Below, piece after piece: positions 1 to 14,100 of a DNA stretch of 64,000 nucleotides (the first letter of the stretch is position 1; each line of letters opens with the position of its first letter). The notes below the pieces were generated by a model. That model was not told where the DNA came from. It saw only the letters and a list, made by a program, of their open reading frames with translations, and did no database searches. Both the position numbers and the translations under genes were made by a program. The stretch spans positions 99,498,360 to 99,562,359 of the forward strand of contig CM054181.1 in assembly GCA_028829895.1 (NCBI GenBank), given 5' to 3'. Origin of the DNA: Sinotaia quadrata (Eukaryota > Mollusca > Gastropoda > Architaenioglossa > Viviparidae).

Positions 1-398
1 GTACTTTAATTTTTATTCACTTGGCTGTTAAAATTGTCATTGCCAGCTGATTATCAGGTTTGTCACTTATGCCAACATTCTAACATTTATATTGACTGAC
101 ATTTTACTTTTGAGAATTTTTGCTCTTGTGTATACTTTCTTCATAGCTTTATGATAGCTGAACCTTGGTTTTGGATTTGATCAAATATTGGCTTATTTTT
201 TCTTAACAAATTAAAAACAGGTTTGCTTGGGTTTTTAGTTTGGGTTTTTTGGTGTACTATTTTTCTTGTAAGAATCCATATAAGGATCTTTGTATTCAAG
301 TTCATTATTCTGAACTCTACAATGTATGTACCTTTTTACTTAGATGGCTTACAGCCCCCAAATAAATTGTTTTTTTGTTGGGTTTTTTTTTTTGTTAG
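1..398 (+). other. ACIN1 intron, 3' part
   Basis: T-rich sequence ending in a long pyrimidine tract and TTAG. No exon was found in it. The upstream exon is outside the window. Confidence 0.8.
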
Positions 399-2199
399 AT
401 CCAGATCCAATACCCCAGACAAAGATCGACACTTTGGTAAAGGAAAGAAAGTTGGGCACAGGCATAGACATGATCGTGGCTCCTCGTCTCATTCTCCATC
501 ACCCAAACCAAGAGACAGAGAAGACTCAAAACATGTCAGCAAACGCAACCGTTCTTCACGAAACTCACATTCAAAATCAAAGAGTCCTGAGCCAAGGCGA
601 TCTAACAGGCGTTCAACTGTTCATTCTACAAAGGCAACAAAGTCACTGCATCAAGTTACAGAAAATCCAGATGCAGAAGAGTTAAGGGATGTAGCTTTTG
701 ATTCAAAAGAAGAAAAATTAGTTACAGACAAAGAAACAGAGATATCTAGTCATCATAAATCTCCAAAAAGAAGGGAAGATTTAGCAAACAGAAGTCCACG
801 AAAGTCTCCAGGCTGTTCCAGACAGTTTAATGAAAAAGATGACAAACTTAATGAAAATAGTTCTAATAAATCTGCTATTGTAGAAATAGAATTACCAGCA
901 GGGGAGAGTCCTAGAAAATCTCCATCTCTGTCAAGTGAACAGGCAGAAAAGAAGGAAACTGATGAAGTTGAAAAGTTAGTGAGAAAATCAAAAACTGATC
1001 TGGAAGAATTTACATCACTCAATACAGCAACCCCTAGAGTATCCAGATGGCATCAAGAATCCACAGAGAAGGAAACTGAACCACAGAACAGAATTAAATC
1101 CCCTGCTTCTTTGGAAGAAAAGAAAAAAGAAGACTCTTGCAAACAATCAGATGACTCACCAGAACATAGAGAAACTACCCAGACAGATGCAAACTTAGAA
1201 AAGAAAATTGAAATGGTTGAGAAGACAAGTTCTAAGAGTGAAGACATTCAACATCCAGAAGTTGGTGACTCTCATTCTATTGAAAAAGAAGGCAAAAATA
1301 CAAAATCATTCAGAAAAGAAAAAGAAAATATTGATGTTCAGTTTGAAATACAAGAAAAAATATCAGATAAACCTTCCAGTGCACAGGAAGAACCACAAAA
1401 AGTGTCACTTCCAAAACGATCTTGGAGAAGTAAATCTAAAGAAGATGTAGCAACATCTAAAAAGCAGAAAATTGAAGACCTCCCAAAGGAGCAAGTCATA
1501 GAAAAACCTTCAGAAGGTGCTGCCATTGCAGGAGAAAAAGAACATACCTCAGAAATTTCAAAAGACCTAAATGAGGTTGATAAAGTAACCTCACAAAAGT
1601 CTCAGAAGAGTGAAAGAAGAAAATCGTTTGAAACATGCACAATGACAATGCAAGGCCAAGTTGATCCTAGTATCTTTGAAATACAGGCAGTATCTGTCAT
1701 AACTTCTGAGCAAGAATCTGAAAGCAAAAAGTCCTGTCTAACTCTTCCTGAAGTACCACAACAAGAACAGGAGATGAATGTCTCCCAAAAAGAAGAAATT
1801 GATTCTAGAAATCCTCCAAAAAGGAAAAATCAAGAGGGGTTAAAGGATTCATCTTATATTAAGAAAAGATCATCAAAAGAACATTTGGTAGAATTGCATG
1901 ACTCTAAAATAAAAACAAAATCTCACTCTAGATCTAGCTCAGGGTCTCAATCTCCAGTAGCTAATGAAAGAACTGGTAGACAAAGAAAAAGAGAAAAGAA
2001 ATCCTCATCCAGTTCACAGTCACATTCTGAAAATAAAACTACTTCTTCTTCTTCATCAAGGTCTAGGTCACGTTCTGGTTCAAAATCTTTTAGCTCAGGT
2101 TTAGAAGAGGAGACATCAAAGACACTTAAGGGCAAAGTACATACAATACAAAGGAAAAAGGAAAGATCCTCATCACCTTCAGCCAGGAAGAAAAATGAG
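399..2199 (+). CDS. ACIN1: ACIN1 large Ser/Lys/Glu-rich exon
   Basis: The exon follows a T-rich tract ending TTAG at 398 and ends at GAG before GTAAGA at 2200. It encodes about 600 residues of low-complexity charged sequence: RS/SR dipeptides at the start ([10 protein letters not shown]), several KSP sites (SPRKSP, SPKRRE), a long Glu/Lys-rich middle, and a Ser-run with SRSRSRSGS near the end. Open sequence continues upstream to 223, but it is hydrophobic, T-rich and sits before the acceptor, so I treat it as intron. No folded domain is visible. Confidence 0.92.
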
Positions 2200-5100
2200 G
2201 TAAGATCTTTTACTTGATGCTGTGTATTAAGCACTTATTATTGTGCATCATGTCATAAATCATGAAAAGCAGAAAGTACTCAGGTTCGCACAAACCATAA
2301 AACTTAATGAAAACTGATGAGGGTCATTTCATTTGTAAAAATTGATGTTTTTTAGGACAAGATTCATTGAAATTTGTGATTTTCTAGGGAGATAACATTT
2401 TTTACTTTATTTTATGTGTGGGTGGGTGGGTGGGGTTGTTTTATTTCATTTTGTAAAAAAAAATTGTGATTTTAAATTTCTTTATTTTTGTGGTGGTGTT
2501 TTTAGCTATATACTCGTTTACTTTTAAAGGAAGTAACTCACTTTTACCAGCTGTTTTACATTTTCCCAGGCTTGCCATCCTTAATTTCAGGAAAATTCTA
2601 AGCTCAGCATTTTTTCTGAAATCCCAGACCTTTTCTATATTTTTAAACATTTAAAAATAAATTTAATGTGTTGTTTTTATGTCACTGTATCAGCTCAAGA
2701 GCAAACTTAAAGGTTGTATGACATGTATAAGTGTCTTGGCACAGTAAAATGTCTTAGTACACCTTTATGATTGTTGCATACAGGTGACTATACAGCACAG
2801 TTTGAGTTTTGGGGTATATGCATGAGTTGTTTTATTCAGAAAGCAATAAAGTAAAAACCTCACTAGTCTGAAGGATTAATTAAACAAAAGAGAACTGCTT
2901 TGGAAACCAAAGTTTTTATTCACTTTGGGGAATCTCATTTATTTTTGTTTAATTTTCTGATTTATTCCATAGCTTTTTTATAATGCTATTAAAAAAATAT
3001 ATTTGTTAAAATGAATGCTATTTTTAATTGATGCTGAATTTGGAATAAAGCTGTTTAGTGATTAATAGTAAATTGCAAAAAGAATGAGGTAATGAATTGT
3101 GTAGAATTATTTTATTTCTTTCTATTCATACATGTATTTGATTATAGTTAGAAAAGTTACTTAAGTTTCACTTTTACATTAAAAAAATAATTTGACAACT
3201 AAAGATTTACTATGACAAGCAATTATATGGGGTTTTGCAAATAAATAACTAATACTGTAACAAATTGATTGCATAACAGCTAGAATATGTGGGTTCTCTA
3301 ATATGCTTTTACATTTCCAGGCAGAAAAAATGCACACCGATGAGGCTCCAGAAGAAAAAAAGAGCATTGAAGCAAAGGAAAGAGAATATTTTAAGCAGAG
3401 ACAGCCTGGAAGCCCATCAAAAGTATCTGCAAGGTTGTAGTAACTGGTTTCACTTTTATTTTATGCCACTATTTATATAATAATTAGAGCTTATGTATTA
3501 TTTTCTTTTAATAATTGACTTATCAGAATTGTCTAAATATATTTTTAACTTAATTTAAATACTGGTGAGTTACCTTATTGAATTTATTAATTGTTTGGTT
3601 TTGATATTGTAGTTAATGGCTGCAGCCTTCGTTGTTGTGTAGTCATTTCCTGACTATGACTAAATTTGTGCAGTGTACACTTCTAAGCTTTCTTGTACCT
3701 TTCGATAGGTACACAGTATCCTTGTATAACTGGTTAGGTTTTTCTATAAATGCTCAATGCCTGTACATATAAACATCTTGAATGCAATTTTTAATATTGA
3801 CTTCTAAAAAGAATTCTTAAGTATGGATTTCACATTATAGAAATATATTTTGTAATATGAGTTGTTTTTAATGCTGGTTGATGTGTTGAGAATTTTCTGT
3901 TTGATATATAAAAAAGTAGATGGTCCCAACCAAATTTTCAGATAAACTAACTTGTTCACATAAATTAGATGATAGTTTTTGCAGGCAAACTTTTAAGAGC
4001 AAAAACATCAAATAGTTTCATAACATATGGTTATTTGAATACCCAGGCTAGTCTTCATCTACCGGGTGAATTAACGCTCATATTTTACACAATATTTATT
4101 GTGAAAATGAATAGCCTTCAGTTATTCTAAATGATAGACATGCAAGAAGTTCTTTTGGAGAATGTATTATAATTCACAGACCATATAACAGCTCTTCATT
4201 ATATAAATCTGCTCATGTGGGAAAACTTGTATCACTGCAGCTGCAACTTGCTTTTTTTTTTGTTTGTTTGTTTTAAATACACATATGCTACAATTTAGAA
4301 AAAAATTTAAGATTATTTTTATTGTTTTAGATAAATTATCATGTAATTTATACATCAGTGCATATAATATTTACACTTGTAACTGCATTGTGGTATGTTT
4401 CTGGAAAAAAGCGTGTATTATTATCATTAAAGTGATATGATAAAAAAATAAATAATATGCTTGTAAGTTGTAATTAGTTAAGAAAGTTTATAAAACTGTT
4501 GACTTCAGGATTCAGGATTCCACTAACAATACAAAGATCTGCACAAACCATACAAATGCTGAATGAATCTGTGCCATAGTTTAGATAATTATCTAGTTAA
4601 ACTGTTTATAAATTGATCTAAATAATAAATAGTAAAATTAAACTATTCCCTAAAATAAATTTAAAATATATGTGTGCTTAGTATTTGACTCCAAAAAGTT
4701 TAATATGATTTAAATCAAATTTCATTCACCAAAAAATTAAAAGTTAAGATCAAAATAATGCTTTGGATGGGGGTGGGGTTACTTTGGTAAGATTTCTATT
4801 TCCACTCAGTAACAACAGTGGCTCAAGTGTATTTGTCATAAATATGGGAGTCTGGGTGTTGAAAGATAAAGCACCCTGGTTGTTCTAAATCTAACTGTAC
4901 AAATAAATTCCATATCAAAGAATAGCAACCAATATTCAAACCATTTGTTATTTCTAAAGCTGTTGAAGTTTAATGATAGCAACACCTTGTTGGCTTTCCT
5001 TTTTATCATCTATATTATAGAGACATGTGTAGACATGGTTTAAATCTTTGCACAGTTTTAACTAAAATTTGCCACACTGTCACTAATCTCATTTCGACAT

Positions 5101-8100
5101 TGTTAATCTTTTTATAATGAAATTTTGAGAGAGTTAACTCTCCTGTTTAATTCAGCAAAAGATACATCATTTTTCTCTTTGGGCTCTTCTTTGCTTGTAT
5201 TGCAAGTACAAACTTGATTTGATACAGTTGTGCCTATTTCTAGAATCTCTTCAATTACTTGCACCATTTTATTCTTTGGTTGCATTTTGATTTTAAAAGT
5301 ATTCTTCAGTACTTTTGTACCCCATCATGATGTTAAAATAAAATAGCCATTGCAGACTTGTACGAAAGTGCTGCAAATCTGTATTCGTAGTAAGTTTTGG
5401 GATTTTATTTTTTATTTATAAAAAACAAATTTATTAACATTACTTCTTGAATATGATTTATGTTGTTTATTCACAGATCTTCAGAGAAAGAAGCAGAAAA
5501 GGCATCTGGTAAAAATGATGGTGAAAAAGTGAGTTTTCTATATACATGTAATTTTTATTGTTTGCTGTTGCATTTTTGTCATTTGTGCATATCATTACTT
5601 TTTAACCAAACATTTAATTCATTTCTTGGGGAAAATGTTTAGATTATAAAGTTTTAGTGTCATTCTTCACACTATGTATTCAGACTCTAAAATTTAGTGA
5701 ATGGGAATTGAAGATCATTTGTTTTGAGAACTTCTTGTTTTCCCTCATTGGAAATCACGGCAACATTTGAATTGAACTAGATTCAAAATAAGCAAATAAT
5801 TTTTGTTTCTTACATTGGAATGGTATATGACATCATCGTTAGATTAGACGCAGACTTAGGACGCACTTGGGTCCCGCTGGATGACGGAGGAAGTTTACTT
5901 GCTGTTTTTGGTTTGCCCTGAGACCTCTGCCTGCATGCTGATATCCATTGACCCACTGCCCAGGCCCGCTTGAAACTGAAACCCCTGTGGTCCTTTGCTG
6001 TATCAAGTCAGCTTTAAACTTGAGAGATCATCAGTGTCATCACCATCCATTCTTAAAATTCAACTGTCAACTGGTGCACTGAGCCATCACAGAACATATC
6101 ACTGGAGCTACTACATATGTTGTGCTTGAAGAGAAAATTAATACTTCCTAGAACATTTGTGTGTAACCCGAATAAACAGTAAATACAGCATTGTCCCATT
6201 GGATTAATTATCAAAATATACAAAGCATTCTAGTACTGTATTGAGTAAGACAAAGCTAATATTTGCTTGAATGCAGGATTCAAATCTAACATCTTTGTGT
6301 GCATAAGACATTTTAATATATAGTGTGATTTGGTGTAAGTGAATGTGACAGTTCAACTGTTTGGCAAAAGACAATATAATACATTACTGTATTTGGATAT
6401 TGAAGACAAAAAACATGCATATTCCAGAACTGTGCTTGAACATTGTCAGTTTCTAAGATTTGATTGTATCTGAAAGAAATCATTTCATCACCAATATCTA
6501 CCAGATCTCTCTGGATAAATGCTTAGGTTGACGAAGAGAAAGGAGCAATGCCAATGTGAGAAATACTGAACAGTTGGCATTAGATGAAAATGACAACAGA
6601 CTGTATGATCCAGCTTCATTTCTTAGATTTGTAAGGAAATTTTACAAGGCCATTCTGGTGTGCTGCAGACAACTCAGATTTCAGGCAGCATTCAGCACGT
6701 GCTATGATGTTTCTAAAACAATTATGAGAAATGTTGTCCATTTTGAAATTGCTTTGACACCATCGATGTTGTTTTGAGAAATGAAACCCTACGTGCATAC
6801 CTAATGCTAGAATCTGTGAAAATTTTATGGACATTGGTGTAAAGATATTGCTTATTGTTAAATGTTACAGTGTGTGTAATATGGACCATTGAAAGGTCAT
6901 CAAAAACATCAGTCACTTTCAACATCCTACTCAGTCCATTTTCATACGCAGCCATTTATGCTGCAGAGCAATTGGTTGTTCCTGTAAGATATTACACTCA
7001 AATTTGCTTTACCAACTTGTACAGTTTTGTCATTCTCATAACAGAGATAATCAGTTGCATCTTTTTTTACATGACTTTACCTCATTGTAAAAGAATGTAC
7101 AGAATTCCGGTTGCTGGACTTTGTATGAGAAATTATTGAATAAGAATTGAATACAGGCAAACTATGCAAACTGTTTGAAAAAGTTGACATATCTTATGGG
7201 CTGAGTGTATTGAAAGATGGACATTCATTTCCTGGAAAACGTAGCAAATGTTCTAACGACATTGTTACACTTGTTAGACTAACTTCTGCAGAACAAAGCA
7301 AACATTCTAAAGACATTGTTACACTTATTGGGCTGACTTTTGGTGCTGAAATTGAACATGAACAAGAACAATGCTGGCTTTCTGAAAAAGTTGGCATGAC
7401 TGTTTGACTGAATCCTGGTGTAGAAATGAACGTGAGGAGAAAGTATCAGAAGATTCTCAGTTCAGGTAAAGCAGTGCTTGCTTTCTGAATAAAAGTTGGT
7501 GCAACTGACTGGTTCCTGATTCTGGACTTTTCCGTAAGAACTTATTGAAAGATGGACATTCTGTTTATGCAGTACATGGCAAGCTTTCTGAAGAAGTTGT
7601 TACAGTTGTAGAACTGATTCCAGATTCTGAAATGAACTTGAGAAGTTATCAAAAACATTAACATTCAGTTCAGATGCAGAAATTCTAGCTTTTCAAAAAG
7701 TTTGTTTGACCGGCACTGAGAAACATCACAAAATTGTTATTGAGTTCAGACAACAACAACAAAATGCTAGTCTATTGGAAAAGTTAGTTTGACTGATTCC
7801 TGGTTCTGAACTTTGTATGAGGAGAAGTTATTGATTAATGGGCATTCATTTTGGATAGAAAAGAGCTAACTTTCTTGGGGGGAAATGTGATTGCATTTAT
7901 TGGACTGAATCCTGATGCTAAATTTAACATGAACAGCTACCAAAAGAAGAGTAATTAGTTCAGGCAAAGGACAGTTCTGACTTTCTGAAAAAGTTGGCAT
8001 ACTGACTAAGTCCTAGTATAGAAGTGCATGTGAAAAGTTATCAGTAGATGAGTATTCAGTGCAGGCAGAAGAATGTTGGCTTTCTGAAAAAGTTGGCATT

Positions 8101-11100
8101 GCTGTTTGACTGAATCTTAGTGTGTGTAGAAAATGAAAATGAGAAGAAGTTATCAAAAGATGGGTATTCAGTGCAGGCAGAACAATGCTGGCTTTCTGAA
8201 AAAGTTGGCGTGACTGTTTGACTGAATCCTGGTGCTGATCTTTGAACGAGGATAAAATATTGAATAATGGATATTCAAACTATGGCAGAAAAATGATTGT
8301 TTTCTGGAAAAGTTTAGTACTCTGACTCATTCATTGGATTGGATTTTGGTAGTTTGTGCTACAAAAAGATTATTAATTATGTGTTGTAGAAAACTCTCTT
8401 TCAGTAGACATCATGGATTTCATGTTCATATAGTTTTTTTTGCCTCAAAAATTTGGTGCTCTCTGTGACTAAAAATACTTGAACATATTACTGTATAGCA
8501 TTTCCATCAGATTTGAAAAGATATATTATCGTGAACATTATTTAATTATTAACAATTCCTACATCACAGACAATGGTTTAAAACACCTGACTTCAAGTTT
8601 TGAGAGCAATGTATTAGATTTGCTTTTTCTACAATTTATCAACTCTGATCTAGAGAAAGTTTTTAAAAATGAACAAAACTTTATTGATTGTGACATTTCT
8701 GTGTTTGGATTAGCTTTCCATCTAGCTTTGTCATGGAGAGTATACATTAGCAACATGCAGTTGGAAATATTTCATTGAGCTGCTATTCCAGAGAAAACAG
8801 TATGAGTGAAATGTTCTTCATAGTTTCTGTGGATAATTCATAGAACTCCTCTTTGCTCCATCAGAATCATTTCTTTGACAAATGAAAATTTTGCACTCGT
8901 TGTTACAACTTTAATTTCTGACTGGATGCGATTTGTTTCTATAAAATCTGGAAACCCAACAGACATTTCATTGAATCTCGGCAAATGCAATATTTTGTCC
9001 ACAAAAAAAAAAACATTGTTAATCCACAAAAAAACAACATTGTTAATTGTATGGATTAATGCTGCATTGGAAGGAGCAAGCAACTGTCATCATTTTCATC
9101 AAACATATATTTACTTCATCTTGTGCACAACCATTGTGACCTGCATGAGAACATCCTCCCATTTGTGGTGTCTGTAAGATTGCCTGCTGAACATTCTACA
9201 CATCCTTTAGGAGGCCACTAATCCTGGATACTCGAGAACATTTGGAACAAGGTACTTCTGCTCGTGGCCTTTTCTTCCCAAGGTGGCATCTGTCAGCAGA
9301 CATTACCTCCACCATCCTTGGGCCCCTGAGTTTGCGTCTTGCTTCTTTTAGCTTTCCCATCGCGTTCTCACAAAGCTCATTGTGCTCCGGGGAGCACGTC
9401 ATCTTTCAAAAGTGTTTTAAACGGTATTTGGTTTCTTTTTATCATGAAATATATTGCTTGTGCTAACCACGTGCTCTGTTTCAGATTTTCAGTTTGGAGC
9501 TTCTTCAGGCAGGAAATTGCTCAGTTTTGGTATCTACTTGCATGCATTAATCAGAACTGCTTTTATTCTGTTTTCTTTTATGTCCCTCACTTTATATAAG
9601 AAAAAAATTGCAGTTGGTTTACACATGGATAATTTCCCAGTATCACATTGGAAAGAAATTTTATAATAAAATTTTATGCAGTAAACAGACATTATCAGGT
9701 AGGAACATTAATAGGTACAAGTAAGCTTGCTTGTTAAAATTTTGACAACTTCCTAAAATATATATATACACTTTATGAAAGGGTTTTTTTTTTAATTCTA
9801 CTTATACGACATACTACCTTTCTGTAGGTAGAACCAGCTATTTTTTCAAAGTTTTTGGAAATTAATTAAATTTACACAATATAACTATCATGGTGAAAGA
9901 AGTCAGTTTACAAAAAATGGTTGCTTAATCTTACTTTTTTTTTTTTTTACGCAATTTAAAAAAAGGGGGGGGGGTGCTTTTTACACATATTTTACACTTT
10001 GCCATTTTTGCATCACCCTAAAGTAAAAACTGATTATCTGACAGAGCTAAATTTTTGCATACCTCATGTATCCAATGCCTGATATTTTTCTGAGGCAATA
10101 GCTTTCTTAATTTTTAAGTTATTGATTCTCAAAGAAAAAAACAAAAATTGAGCAATGGCACTTTGAGCCAACACTGAAAATGAACCATATTAATGCTTTT
10201 TTGCTTATTTTGAGTTCCATTTGACTTGTTTAAGTAATTATAATGAAATAATTTAAAACTAGCCAACATTGTAGTTAAAATGCACTTATTAATATCTTAT
10301 GTTTTAAAATTTATGATTATTTAAAAATAAGGGTAGAGGGCTGATTGAAACCTAGTGACAGGTTGAAATAAAAACAGTAGTATTATGTATTCTGAAACAG
10401 GGTCCCTCAAAGCTTGGCCAATTTTTACAAGTGAAATGAAACCTAACAATAATTTAACCTGTTACCAACTCTTAAAAGATACAATGATGGGGTAGAGCCT
10501 CACAAAAACTAAATAATTAATGCATATTTGAGGCTGTTGCTATTGGCGCTATCCATTATGATTAATTAAATGGCTGTCATTCGTGATCAATCATAACTTA
10601 ATAAACTATCTAGGATCAATGTGTGACCATTGTCTGACAGATATTATCAAACATTGTTAATAAAATTTATATCAGAAATTATAAATAATGACTGTTTAGA
10701 AGGCCTATACTTGTCGACTCTCGCTTATGTCCATGACGATCTTGAATGCATTGCCATCTTTACAGATATGATCTTTATTTCCGTCAAATAGCCTTAAAAG
10801 ATTATCCCGATAATTAAATAAAATCTTTTTACAAGTGCAAGAGTTATAGTTAATTAAGCTTAGTGAATTATTTTCACAGCAAAGAAACAAGTACAGCCGA
10901 CAACACCATGGCGATCACACTCTTCACTTATGTTTAGGCCTATGTTTACTTCACGTATGCTTGGGTTGCACATTTTCCCGCTCTACGGGGTCTGCTACGA
11001 AAATGCCACTTTGTCATGCTATGTACCATTTTAAAGAAAATATTTTCTACTTTCTGTTGATATATTTTTTTAATCTATATTTTCATAATAACCATGCACA

Positions 11101-14100
11101 AACATAATAGAAAAATAAGCTTTTTTCAATCAATGTTTACATACAATAAAAATAAAAATAGAGATTCAACACTAACACGGTTGCATTCTACATTCGTTTT
11201 TCTTTAGTTTGATATAAGATACATTCTGATAGGACAATCGTAGCATAACCCATTTTAGTGTTTGCAAGGTATATCAAAACATGATGGTAAAACCGGAGAT
11301 TGCGATTTTTGCCATGGCTACCGAAACACACCAACCGTAGTTAATTTAATGCAATCTTACACGCTTCCACTCACTCTCTCACAAATAAAAAATACATTAA
11401 TGAAAAGTTGGAAGATAGTTTTATTCAACAAATTATTTCACAAGCATGAAAAATATGGAACATAAACACAGCACTTGTGGCATAATGGTAAATTTTTTCG
11501 GAATTTAGTAGTTGTCCGTTATCGTCATAGAGAGGCTGGTTCTACCTTATTTTATGAAATAAAAAATATATATTATTATTTACACTTTTTATTTTGTTTA
11601 TTACCTAATGTTCCCACCAGCATAATATGGAATAGGTTCAGTAATTTGTCTTTGGTACCATATTAAATTACAATTGGACATTGGGTCCATAGAAAGCAAA
11701 AACTTGACATCACAAAGGAAATGTTGATTTGGAAAAAAAATGTTCACATTGCCTTTATGTGTTTTTGGGAAGTCCATTTCATTGCTCATATGAATTCTGT
11801 TTGACTATGTGTTGTGCAGTTTATCATAAATTTAAATCTAGTGTTTTAAGCTGTCTTATGCATATCTGGGCGAGGATAAATCTCTACATGGTAAGTTTAG
11901 TTAGATGTTTACAGTTTGCAAACAAACACATTTTTTCCCTCTGTTTACAGCAAATAGTTGTGTGTAAAATAATTATTTTTGGATAAGGTGAACTATGCTA
12001 AAAAGTAAAATATAAAGAAATCAAATCTCTTACTCTGTCTCTCCCCTATTTATTTCAATAATAGTATTTGTAATAACTATAACAGTATAAGTGCTTTTAA
12101 AACATGTAATCTATTCTTGTAATTATTGAAATAAAGCATTCATTAATTACCTCACCCCAGAAATAAATTTTAAAGGAAGTTTTTGTGATTTATGTAAAAC
12201 TTGTAAAATTAATGTTAAATGTATATACTAATGAGCAGTTCTTGTATGTTTGTAGACATTTCAATTAGGAAATTCCAGGTCATTTAATAACAGTAATGTT
12301 TAAATAATGTAGCAAAAACCACTTTAAAAATTTCTGGGTTTGTTTCAGGATGAAACTAGAAATGTACGTTCATTGAGACTTGGATCAACGCAGAAAGGTT
12401 TGAATTAATATTTGTTTGTTTTTAACATTGGTGTGTATATGTGTTTTCTGCAGCATAATATTGGTGTCTTATATATAATTAATGTTATTGATATGGTATG
12501 TTTTTCATTGGGTTTTTTTTTTTTTTTTTGATTTTGTTTGTGTATATATATATATATATTTTTTAATTTGTAAACTTTAATATTTTTATTGCCATTTTTT
12601 TTCTTATTATGGGATTAAAACAGCTTGTACTCTTTTTTTTAAAAAAAACTTTTTTGTTTATAGCATCTCCTGCAAGTATGATTTTGAGCTATCTTGATTT
12701 ATTATTACTCAGGGTTATTTGCAAAAATTTTAATGAAGATTTGTGCAAGTGTGGATAAAACAATGTTTTATCATCGGAAATACATCTGATATTTAATTTA
12801 CCCTATGCTTATTTGTTTATCTGCACAAATCATTATAATTCATGCAGAATGCCTACTGTCCCCTTGTTTGCATATTTGTTCTTCAGTTACATATTCTCAA
12901 CAAATGGGAATAAAAATCCATGTCTTTATATAAAAAAAATAAGTGTAAAATGAACTTTGAGTAGTAGTATTGTTACATTACCCGGTATTTATTTAAAGAC
13001 CCTGTTCCAGAATTTAGGATTTTAATTAATTAAATTTCTTTCCACTTATTCTGACAACAGACCGGTTGCCCAAATTCACCATTCAATCCAATTAAATCCC
13101 ACACTCGTAGTTAAGCCAATGAATTTAAAGACAGGTAAACTTGTATAAACAAAGCACAAACTGGGAACATTAAACAATTATAACTAACTATGCAAGCAAT
13201 CTTCTCATTCACGACTCACAACCCCCATCCCAATCCCTATTTTGGTCTTTCACACATGAATTAGTCAACTACAATAATTGTTTAACAATTGAAAAAGATT
13301 TAATAAAATTTAACAATAACAAGATAATCAGAGATTACATTATTTCAATTTTTTATCAATGCTATTGTCCAACTTGTGTTGGATGCTAAAAAGTTACTTT
13401 ATAGTTCAGGTGATCAGATCCTTGCACTTAGCTGGTCATCCAATTGCAAAGAAATGGCGCGCTTGTTCCCCCAATAGGTATATAGTTGGATACACTGGTT
13501 TCAACAGTGGCCGTCAGTCATTGATCTTGTCTTGGTCGCAAGATCAGCGACTCATACTTTTACACAGACGCAACACACTTAGGGTTGCTCCAACAATCTC
13601 CAAGACTCAATAATATGCCAGAGAAACACCCCAAGGCATAGAAAACAGGTTGAGCATAGGCCTGAGTCCCAACGACTAAATAAAACCAGGAACAAGCTCT
13701 GTTCCTCCATTTTGATGGTGACATCTCTAAAAACAGACTTTGGTGATTGAAATGTGTAATCCACCAAGATCCATAATATTATAATGCCATGTTACTTTCA
13801 CTGATGTGTTTAAACCTTTCACTGTTCAACATAAAATTGATTAATAAGATTTGAAACTGTTCACATCTGAATAAGATTGTTAATAGTTTTTTTAGTGGAT
13901 AGGCCAGATATTGGTTTTAGGGCTTCTGTGAACTTTTTACTAAAAGGTCTGTCTCTTACAATTTGTCAATTCTCTTGTGTTGTTCAACATAGTTTTATAT
14001 CAAGAAATAGATTTATCAAGATATATCTTAATTTTTTATTAAGAAATAAAATATTTCTTTATTCACCATTACAAATGATTTTTTAAGTATTTGCACCATG

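Noticed and set aside
223..398. Open frame upstream of the large ACIN1 exon, starting with a Met
   Set aside because: It is hydrophobic and T-rich and lies before a good pyrimidine tract and AG. It reads as intron, not as the protein start.
753..1526. Long - strand frames opposite the large ACIN1 exon
   Set aside because: They are shadows of the Ser/Lys/Glu-rich coding strand.
8479..8778. 99-residue + strand frame in an ACIN1 intron
   Set aside because: No domain or motif, composition like the surrounding AT-rich intron, and an overlapping frame on the other strand.
11470..11560. tRNA-like start (GTGGCATAATGG) that could mark a tRNA gene or SINE
   Set aside because: No cloverleaf, no clear B box (GGTTCTACC is a poor match) and no SINE tail.
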